Origin: Gemmatimonadota bacterium
GTDB lineage: Bacteria > Latescibacterota > UBA2968 > UBA8231
Direction: 5' to 3'
Assembly: GCA_026706165.1 (NCBI GenBank)
Contig: JAPOZF010000547.1
Coordinates: 1,226 to 7,268 of the forward strand
DNA: 6,043 nucleotides
This document shows positions 1 to 5,447 of the stretch, one piece after another. The stretch's first letter is position 1, and each line of letters begins with the position of its first letter. Below the pieces are notes generated by a model. It was given only the letters and a program-made list of their open reading frames with translations, did not search any database and had not been told where the DNA came from. Position numbers and translations under genes: made by a program.

Positions 1-506
1 GGCGCAACGCCGGGTACGGGCTGGCCGCGGTCGGCCGGGAGGCGGTCCCTGCGCTCGAGGAAGCGGCCCGGGCGGAGCGCCCCGAGACCCGGGCGGCCGC
101 GGTCGACGCCCTGGGGGACATGGGCCTGCCCGCGGCGCCTGCGGTCGCGACTTTGCAGGCGGCACTGAAAGACGGGGAGGAGGAGGTCAGCACCCGGGCC
201 GCCTACGCGCTGGGAAATGTCGGCGAAGCCGCGGCCGCGGCGATTCCCTCGCTCGTCGACGCCCTCGACGATCCCCGGGACTGGGTGGTCCGCCACTCGT
301 TGCTGGCGCTGGCGAAGCTGGGTCCGCGCGCCGCCGAGGTCGTGCCGGAGATTACCCGGTGCCTGTACCACGAAAACCGCTACGTGCGGGGGAAGGCGGC
401 GCTCGTGCTGAGGCGCGCAGGCACGAAGGAAGCGACCGATGCGTTGCTCGATCACCTCACCACGGCGAGGTGGTGTCCGCTTACAACGAAGGACAGCCAG
501 TATTGA
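1..506 (+). CDS. HEAT-repeat (PBS-lyase-type) protein, 3' end only
   Basis: The reading frame is open from base 3 to the TGA at 504-506, giving about 167 residues, and the N-terminus lies outside the window. The protein consists of about five tandem helical repeats of 31-35 residues. Each begins near an Arg-Ala/Ser-x-x-A-L/V pattern (RAAAVDALGDMG, TRAAYALGNVG, RHSLLALAKLG, RGKAALVLRRAG), followed by a second helix such as IPSLVDALDD. This is the HEAT / PBS-lyase repeat signature, which forms an alpha-solenoid used for protein-protein contacts; no catalytic residues are expected or seen. The ATG at 120 lies inside a repeat and is not the true start. The chain ends in a non-repeat tail, ARWCPLTTKDSQY. 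The downstream phosphatase gene begins 35 bp later. The missing N-terminal part could carry another domain (for example a sulfatase, PQQ or membrane-associated domain), so the full function is unknown. Confidence 0.88.
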   Translation, partial: RNAGYGLAAVGREAVPALEEAARAERPETRAAAVDALGDMGLPAAPAVATLQAALKDGEEEVSTRAAYALGNVGEAAAAAIPSLVDALDDPRDWVVRHSLLALAKLGPRAAEVVPEITRCLYHENRYVRGKAALVLRRAGTKEATDALLDHLTTARWCPLTTKDSQY

Positions 507-523
507 CGGCCCGATTGCACTAA

Positions 524-530
524 TTGGAGG
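524..530 (+). promoter_or_regulatory. Shine-Dalgarno site of the phosphatase gene
   Basis: TTGGAGG, with the GGAGG core at 526-530, lies 11 bp before the ATG at 542. It decides the start: the in-frame TTG at 524 is part of this ribosome site itself and has no ribosome site of its own, so 542 is the better start. Confidence 0.7.
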
Positions 531-541
531 CAGGTGACGCA

Positions 542-1306
542 ATGGATGACGACCACAGCCCGAAACGACGCCTGGACATCCCGGGGAGCTACAACATCCG
601 GGACCTTGGAGGCTACGAGACGCGGGACGGAAGGCGTACCCGCTGGGGCCGGCTGCTGCGCGCCGACTCCCTGCACCGGCTCGATGACGACGCGCGGAAG
701 GCCCTGCTCGACTACGGCCTGCGCTCGGTCATCGACCTGCGCAAGAGCGCGGAGCTGCAGAACCTGGGCCATCCCTTCATGAGGTCCGACCGGGTGACCT
801 GGTACCATCAGAACATGGTCGGGGACGACCCCTGGCGGGAAGGGGAGAGCATTACCCGGCCGGAAGGGATAGCCGAGATCAAGCGCCGGTCCTACTCCCT
901 CATCCTCGACAAGCGCGGTCCGCAGGTGCGCGAGACCCTGTCCCTTCTCGCTCTGCCCGACTCGCTTCCCGCCCTCTTCCACTGCTCGGCCGGAACCGAC
1001 AGGACGGGAATGATCGCGGCCCTGGTCCTGGGAATAGCAGGAGTGCCTCACGAGGTCATCGCGCGGGACTACAGCCTGAGCGGCCGCTTCCTGCTGGTCC
1101 GCTACCTGGACGACCACCCGGAAATTCCCGCCGGCGAGATCACCTGGCAGGAGTACCAGGCGCGGACCTGCCCTCCCGAAGTGATGCTGGGGGTGCTGGA
1201 GGATCTCGACGAGCGCCACGGCGGCGTCGAGGGGTACGCCCGCGCCATCGGCCTCGACGACTCCCAGATCGAAGCGCTTCGGGAAGCGGTGGTCGAACAG
1301 GATTGA
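542..1306 (+). CDS. Tyrosine-protein phosphatase superfamily protein (Y_phosphatase3 / MptpB-LipA-like)
   Basis: A protein of 254 residues matching the family of bacterial PTP-like phosphatases (Pfam Y_phosphatase3 type). Visible family landmarks are NIRDLGGY at residues 18-25, LLRADSLHRL near 38-47, VIDLR at 63-67, and the P-loop HCSAGTDRTG at 147-156. In the P-loop C148 is the expected thiol nucleophile and R154 the phosphate-binding arginine of C-X5-R. The usual family loop is HC-x-x-G-K-D-R-T-G; here the Lys is Thr152, which may shift substrate preference because that Lys is tied to phosphoinositide or dual-specificity activity in relatives. D153 and the GMIAALVLGIAGV helix after the loop fit the fold. 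There is no signal peptide or membrane segment, so the protein should be cytoplasmic. The reaction is inferred as hydrolysis of a phosphomonoester (protein tyrosine, lipid or sugar phosphate); the substrate is unknown. The ATG at 542 is preferred for its Shine-Dalgarno site. The next gene starts 64 bp downstream on the same strand. Confidence 0.9.
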   Translation: MDDDHSPKRRLDIPGSYNIRDLGGYETRDGRRTRWGRLLRADSLHRLDDDARKALLDYGLRSVIDLRKSAELQNLGHPFMRSDRVTWYHQNMVGDDPWREGESITRPEGIAEIKRRSYSLILDKRGPQVRETLSLLALPDSLPALFHCSAGTDRTGMIAALVLGIAGVPHEVIARDYSLSGRFLLVRYLDDHPEIPAGEITWQEYQARTCPPEVMLGVLEDLDERHGGVEGYARAIGLDDSQIEALREAVVEQD

Positions 1307-1370
1307 AAACCTCAGCTCTCTTTACCCCGCTTACTGCCGCCTTTCCCCTTGTCCGACAGGGCCGATTCAC

Positions 1371-2288
1371 ATGATCGAAATGGACGAACGCGAGAAGTTC
1401 CTCCTGGATCTGCAGGGGTTTCTGCATGTAGAGGGCTTTCTGACCGCCGAAGAACTGCGGGCTCTCAACGAGGCCGTGGAGGCCAACGTCGACGAGGAGG
1501 CGGAGGATTTCTTTCCGAGGGGAACCCAGTACGGCGGCGGCATGGACGGGCAGTTCGGCAAAGGCACGGTAGAGGGCATGCTGACATGGGAGCAGCCATG
1601 GTGCCAGCCCTTCCGCGACCTTGTCGCCCATCCGAAGCTCATCCCCTATCTCAACACCCTCTTCGGCCGCGGTTGGCGCATGGACCACCTGCCCTTCATC
1701 AGCTTCGCCAGGAAAGGCACCGGCGGCCACGGCCTGCACGGGGCGACCAGCCGGATTTTCGACGGAGGCCAGTTCTACCACTACGCCAACGGCGAGATCC
1801 GCACCGGACTGGCGGTTATTCAGTTCCAGCTGGCGGACATCAATCCCGGGGACGGCGGGCTGGCGGTGATTCCGGGCAGTCACAAGGCGAACTTCAAGTG
1901 CCCGGAAGAGATCATGCTCTACAACACCGACAGGGAGGTGGTGCGCAGCGTCGGCGGCAAGGCAGGGGATCTGGTGATTTTCCTCGAAGCCACCATCCAC
2001 GGGGCCCTGCCCTGGACCGCGGAGCACAACCGGCGCTCCCTCTTCTACCGCTACGGCTCGAAATACCTCAACTACCACCAGGACTACGTCGAGACCGCAG
2101 TGCCCGGGTGGGTGAGTGAACTGACGGATGCACAACGCACCGCGTTCGAGCCGGCCTATGCGCACAGCCGTTCCCTGGTCGAGGACGACGGCGCGACCCT
2201 GACGAAGCCCGGTTCGGAGCCGAAACCCCACCGGGCCCCGCACAAGGACGAGATGGCGCGACCCGACGCCCGCAGCAAACCCGGATAG
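1371..2288 (+). CDS. Phytanoyl-CoA dioxygenase (PhyH) family protein with HGA in place of HxD
   Basis: A protein of 305 residues with the PhyH layout: an N-terminal helix-strand segment (LQGFLHVEGFLTAEELRAL, about residues 14-32), a double-stranded beta-helix core, and the hallmark NPGDGGLAVIPGSHK ending near residue 172 (IPGSHK 167-172). The distal iron ligand is probably H210 in TIHGALPW. R221 lies 11 residues later, matching the spacing from the distal His to the 2-oxoglutarate-binding Arg in human PHYH. The proximal motif should be HxD just before the core strands. The candidate region reads GGHGLHGATSRIF (residues 118-130), with H120-G-L or H123-G-A, so no HxD is present. Known PhyH enzymes hydroxylate using Fe(II), O2 and 2-oxoglutarate; whether this one hydroxylates, halogenates or binds iron differently is open. 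The last 30 or so residues are rich in Pro, Lys, Arg and Asp and look disordered. The start is ATG 1371 (ATG 1380 also possible) with only a weak upstream CAGG. The next gene begins 5 bp after the stop. Confidence 0.9.
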   Translation: MIEMDEREKFLLDLQGFLHVEGFLTAEELRALNEAVEANVDEEAEDFFPRGTQYGGGMDGQFGKGTVEGMLTWEQPWCQPFRDLVAHPKLIPYLNTLFGRGWRMDHLPFISFARKGTGGHGLHGATSRIFDGGQFYHYANGEIRTGLAVIQFQLADINPGDGGLAVIPGSHKANFKCPEEIMLYNTDREVVRSVGGKAGDLVIFLEATIHGALPWTAEHNRRSLFYRYGSKYLNYHQDYVETAVPGWVSELTDAQRTAFEPAYAHSRSLVEDDGATLTKPGSEPKPHRAPHKDEMARPDARSKPG

Positions 2289-2293
2289 TCTCG

Positions 2294-3427
2294 TTGCGAA
2301 TCGTCGAAAGCGGATACATCCACGACGGCCGCAGCGCCGCGCCCCACCAGCGGTCCTGTGCCCGCACCGCCGTTGTCGAGATGCGGGACGGCACCCTCAT
2401 CGCCAGCTGCCGTCTGGGCAGCGCGCGGCAGTCGGTCGACGGCCACGAGGCCGTCTTCGCCAGCGCCGATGCCGGCAGGACCTGGGAGCTGCGTCACCAC
2501 GGGTACGGACAGGGCGCCTGGGAAGACGGGACCCCCGGCGAGGTGTTCTCCTTCACCGTCGCCGAGACGTCGCCGGGCCTGCTGACCGCTACCGGAATCT
2601 GGATGGACCGCTCGAACCCGGAGCTGCCGATGGTGAACCCGGCGACCCAGGGGTTCCTGCCGATGCGCATGTTCCACACCACCTCGGCGGACGGGGGGTT
2701 CACCTGGGGTCCGCGGCGCCGCATGGATACGCGGCCGCACAAGGCCGCATCCTCGGCGACCCAGGGGGTCTGGCCGCTCCCGGGCGGCCTGCTCGCCCAG
2801 CCCTACGAGTGGTGGAAGGAGTACGACGACCCGTCGCCCGGGCGGCCCGGCTGCTGCTTCCGGGTGTCCCGCGACGGAGGCCTGACCTGGCCGGAGTACC
2901 TCCCCGTCGCCCGGCACCCGGACAATCTGCTCTACTACTGGGATATCCGGCTGGCGGCGCATCCCGAAAGCGGCCGGTGGGTGGCCATGTTCTGGACGCA
3001 CGAGCCGGCCGCCGGAGTCGACCGCGACGTCCACGTCTCCTGGGGTGCGCCGGACGCGCGCTCCTGGACGACCCCGGAAGGCACCGGTCTCCCCGGCCAG
3101 CACTGCGATCCGGTACCTCTGGGCGGGGACCGCCTGATGGCGGTGTACTCGCACCGGGCCGACCCTCCCGGCATCGCCGCTTCGCTCAGCGGCGACTTCG
3201 GACGCACCTGGGACCGCAGCCGGGACCTGATGGTCTACGACAGCAGCGCAGGGACCGAGCCCGGGGCCAGGGGGCCGCGCAGTCAGAAGGAGAAGTTCTC
3301 CGACATGGAGGCCTGGCGCTTCGGCCATCCGCGCGGGGAGCTGCTGAGGGACGGTTCGGTCTTGGTCGTGTTCTACGCCGGCGGCGACGATGCCAAGAGC
3401 GCCTGCTGGGCGAAGGTGGAACCGTGA
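2294..3427 (+). CDS. Sialidase-like BNR / Asp-box beta-propeller protein
   Basis: A protein of 377 residues with four clear Asp boxes (S-x-D-x-G-x-T-W): SADAGRTW at 57-64, SADGGFTW at 131-138, SRDGGLTW at 192-199 and SGDFGRTW at 299-306. Their spacing of roughly 60-107 residues fits one box per blade of a six-bladed sialidase-type propeller. An N-terminal strand, RTAVVEMRDGTLIASCR (24-40), and a C-terminal one, DGSVLVVFYA, are typical of exo-alpha-sialidase-like (GH33-related) proteins. Full catalytic residues (Arg triad, Tyr/Glu pair) cannot be assigned by eye, so sialic acid hydrolysis is not established; many relatives act on other substrates or are uncharacterised. There is no signal peptide, so a cytoplasmic location is likely. 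The first ATG is at residue 30, inside the first conserved strand, and no ATG or GTG lies upstream in frame after the preceding stop. The TTG at 2294 is therefore the likely start. It lacks a good ribosome site and sits 5 bp after the PhyH stop, which suggests translational coupling. Confidence 0.88.
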   Translation: MRIVESGYIHDGRSAAPHQRSCARTAVVEMRDGTLIASCRLGSARQSVDGHEAVFASADAGRTWELRHHGYGQGAWEDGTPGEVFSFTVAETSPGLLTATGIWMDRSNPELPMVNPATQGFLPMRMFHTTSADGGFTWGPRRRMDTRPHKAASSATQGVWPLPGGLLAQPYEWWKEYDDPSPGRPGCCFRVSRDGGLTWPEYLPVARHPDNLLYYWDIRLAAHPESGRWVAMFWTHEPAAGVDRDVHVSWGAPDARSWTTPEGTGLPGQHCDPVPLGGDRLMAVYSHRADPPGIAASLSGDFGRTWDRSRDLMVYDSSAGTEPGARGPRSQKEKFSDMEAWRFGHPRGELLRDGSVLVVFYAGGDDAKSACWAKVEP

Positions 3428-3566
3428 GGTTTCCCGCGGAACCGGGAGCGGGCCGGCCGTCCGGTACCAGCCGGGAGATGGCGAGACGGGGTGCAGCCGC
3501 GGCCCCACGCGGAATTGACGGCGCAGGCACTTCGGGTGAACGGGCGCCGTTCCACGATACCAACAC

Positions 3567-3573
3567 GGGAGGT
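3567..3573 (+). promoter_or_regulatory. Shine-Dalgarno site of the GH32/GH43-like gene
   Basis: GGGAGGT lies 5 bp before the ATG at 3579 and supports that start. An in-frame TGA at 3537-3539 rules out any long N-terminal extension. The rest of the 151-bp gap from 3428 shows no ORF with coding character and no convincing promoter. Confidence 0.65.
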
Positions 3574-3578
3574 CGAGG

Positions 3579-5168
3579 ATGACCGAGCAGAGGAAGAAGA
3601 TCCTGGAACGGGGCAGCTATTTTCCCGGCGACTGGGTGCGCCCGCGGTTCAACCCCGGCACTTGGATGGCGATGGTGGACGTGCAGGAGATCTTCGCCGG
3701 CCACAGGAGCATCACCCGCGACGGGCGCTACGAGATGTACGACGGTGCGGTCGGCGTGCGGCTGCGGGTGGAGGAAGCGGACAAGTCGGAACCCTTCATC
3801 AGGAGGGAGAAGGACTGGGAGCAGGAGGGACACCTGGGGCCTTCCAATTTCTGGCACGAAGACGGCCGCATGCACATGATCTACAACGTCGGAGAAAACA
3901 GCTGCTACGCGGTCAGCGACGACGGTTACAACTGGGAACGGCCGGTCCTGAACCAGAAGGAGTTCAACGGGTCAACGGAGAACAACATCCTCGGGACCCC
4001 GGTGCCCGGCCACATTCTCGAAGACCCCGGAGCGCCGCCGGCCGAGCGCTTCAAGTCGATCAGCGCCGCCGGGTTCTGGCTCGACCGCGAAACGGGCGAG
4101 AAAGTCGACGGGGACGAGGCGGACCGCTGCTGGCGCGCCGAGCATTACGAGGGGGAGTCGTACAGCGGGCGCAAGGTGGTTCTCAAGGGGGCGATGGAGG
4201 GGCACGTCTCCCCGGACCGCTTCAACTGGACGAAGATCGAAGAGCCCCTCGGCAACTACTCGGTCAACGGCGGCCTTGCCCTTTATTACGACGACCACAA
4301 CCAGACCTACTTCTCCTACATCCAGCCGCAGGGCTGCGCCCCGGTCGAGCCGCAGAGCCTGGGGACGGGCATGCCCGAGACCGAGGTGGTGCGCCGCGCC
4401 GTCGGCCTGACGCGGACGAAGGACTTCCGTCGCTGGCCCGCGGCCAAGCTGCTGGTCCATCCAGACGCCCAGGACCCCCTCGACATCTCCTTCTACGGGG
4501 CCTGCTACTTCCCGTACCCCGGGCGGCAGGAGCTTCACGGCATGTTCCTTCCGGTGTTCCACGGGGTGACCGACCACGTCGACATGCAACTCGCCTTCAG
4601 CCGCGACGGCCTGGTCTGGACCCGGCCCGAGCGCCGGCCGATAGCTCCCCTCGGTCCCCCGGGAAGCGGCGACGAGGGCCAGATCCACGTCTGGCGCCAG
4701 GGTCTGGTGGAGCTTCCCGACGGCAGCTGGGCCGTGCCCTACGAGGGCCGCTCCACCCTGCACACGGTGCAGGAGGAGCACCAGGCCGCGGTCTTCGGGC
4801 GGAAGGAGTCGATCCAGAACCGCTGGGCGCGCTGGCAGCCCCATCGTCTGTGCGGCGTGGAGGCCCAATCGGAAGGGCGCTTCACCATCCCCACCGTGTT
4901 CCGGCTGGAAAGGGAGCTGCGCCTGAACTACCGCTGCGCGCCGGGAGGCTGGATCAGCGTCGAGCTGCTGCCCCGCGTTCCCACCATGCTGTGCCCGGAT
5001 GCCAACCCGCTGAAAGGCTACTCCTTCGACGAATGCGACCGCCTCACCGGGGACGAGCAGGACCGGGTCGTCACCTGGAGGGGAAACGGCGACATCTCCG
5101 CGGTCGGCGAGATGGCGGCCATCCGCGTCAGGATGTTTCAGGCGAAGCTGTTCGCGTACCGGCTGTAG
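3579..5168 (+). CDS. GH32/GH43-like five-bladed beta-propeller glycosidase-family protein
   Basis: A protein of 529 residues resembling the uncharacterised propeller proteins often annotated as glycosyl hydrolase family 32 N-terminal-like in Planctomycetes and related genomes. Visible landmarks are an N-terminal VDVQEIF and SITRDGRYEMYD; the blade motif SDDGYNWERPVL (113 onward) followed by EFNGSTENNIL with N135-N136; DPGAPPAERFKSI; TKDFRRW at 280-286; DPLDISFYG shortly after; SRDGLVWTRP from 341; and VPYEGRS with E389 as a possible acidic active-site residue. From about residue 410 to the end a beta-rich domain follows, containing GGWISVELLPR, LKGYSFDECD and a final MFQAKLFAYRL strand. This arrangement of propeller plus C-terminal sandwich is the GH32-like layout. 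The catalytic acids cannot be assigned firmly, and the substrate is unknown. There is no signal peptide, so the protein is probably cytoplasmic, unlike most polysaccharide-degrading members. The gene shares strand and context with the upstream sialidase-like gene. Confidence 0.85.
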   Translation: MTEQRKKILERGSYFPGDWVRPRFNPGTWMAMVDVQEIFAGHRSITRDGRYEMYDGAVGVRLRVEEADKSEPFIRREKDWEQEGHLGPSNFWHEDGRMHMIYNVGENSCYAVSDDGYNWERPVLNQKEFNGSTENNILGTPVPGHILEDPGAPPAERFKSISAAGFWLDRETGEKVDGDEADRCWRAEHYEGESYSGRKVVLKGAMEGHVSPDRFNWTKIEEPLGNYSVNGGLALYYDDHNQTYFSYIQPQGCAPVEPQSLGTGMPETEVVRRAVGLTRTKDFRRWPAAKLLVHPDAQDPLDISFYGACYFPYPGRQELHGMFLPVFHGVTDHVDMQLAFSRDGLVWTRPERRPIAPLGPPGSGDEGQIHVWRQGLVELPDGSWAVPYEGRSTLHTVQEEHQAAVFGRKESIQNRWARWQPHRLCGVEAQSEGRFTIPTVFRLERELRLNYRCAPGGWISVELLPRVPTMLCPDANPLKGYSFDECDRLTGDEQDRVVTWRGNGDISAVGEMAAIRVRMFQAKLFAYRL

Positions 5169-5203
5169 GTCTGTCAGGCAGTTAAATGAAAGTGGTTTCT
5201 GCG

Positions 5204-5209
5204 AAGGAG
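5204..5209 (+). promoter_or_regulatory. Shine-Dalgarno site of the short signal-peptide ORF
   Basis: AAGGAG, the best ribosome site in the window, lies 7 bp before the ATG at 5217, in a locally AT-richer stretch (5181-5220). It argues that translation really starts at 5217 even though the ORF is short. Confidence 0.65.
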
Positions 5210-5216
5210 CATTAAA

Positions 5217-5408
5217 ATGCGACATCAAACCCTGTTGGCTGTCCTGCTCGCCGGGTCCTTCGCTGGAGGACAGAGCCCAGTTCAAGCCCAGCTCAGTGAT
5301 CGCGTCATTCCGATTCCCGAGAAAACCGAGGAGGCCGGACCTGCAGAATGGCACCGTTGCCGAGCGGTGCAATCCGTCTCCCTGGGGCCGCATCAAGGCC
5401 TCCCTTGA
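5217..5408 (+). CDS. Short secreted protein or truncated gene with signal peptide
   Basis: An ORF of 63 residues. It begins with a classic Sec signal peptide: MRHQ, then a hydrophobic TLLAVLLAGSFAGG core, then QSPVQAQ with a likely cleavage after V-Q-A (residue 24). The mature part of about 39 residues matches no family I recognise and loses protein-like character after about residue 42 (EWHRCRAVQSVSLG). Over the same bases the +1-shifted frame reads QNGTVAERC followed by NPSPWGRIKASLE and stays open to the TGA at 5455-5457. This looks more protein-like, so a one-base shift near 5335-5350 may have split one small exported protein, or the gene may be a remnant of a larger one. The strong Shine-Dalgarno site shows that the start is genuine. 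The ORF sits between two enzyme genes on the same strand, and its stop is 39 bp before the next ATG. It could also be a genuine small exported peptide; no function is assigned. Confidence 0.5.
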   Translation: MRHQTLLAVLLAGSFAGGQSPVQAQLSDRVIPIPEKTEEAGPAEWHRCRAVQSVSLGPHQGLP

Positions 5409-5447
5409 AATGGATCTTTCACAGGGAAGACCCCCTGTCCGGCAAGA

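Noticed and set aside
453..472. Inverted repeat CACCTC / GAGGTG with an 8-base loop
   Set aside because: It lies inside the HEAT-repeat coding region before its stop and has no following T tract, so it is not a convincing terminator.
524..541. TTG at 524 as an alternative start for the phosphatase
   Set aside because: The TTG forms part of the Shine-Dalgarno sequence TTGGAGG that serves the ATG at 542, and the added residues (MEAGDA) show no family similarity.
1307..1370. Pyrimidine-rich gap between the phosphatase and first PhyH genes
   Set aside because: No clear promoter boxes, stable hairpin or small ORF could be supported.
3428..3443. Small hairpin (GGTTTCC / GGAACC with one bulge) just after the sialidase-like stop
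   Set aside because: It has only six pairs, a 3-base loop and a bulge, and is followed by G-rich sequence, not by T residues. It is too weak to call a terminator.
3491..5185. Plus-strand open frame of about 564 residues overlapping the GH-like gene in another frame
   Set aside because: It is Arg/Pro/Gly-rich low-complexity translation without motifs, whereas the overlapping frame at 3579-5168 has a good ribosome site and recognisable propeller motifs. The same holds for the out-of-frame reading at 1349-2119 over the first PhyH gene.
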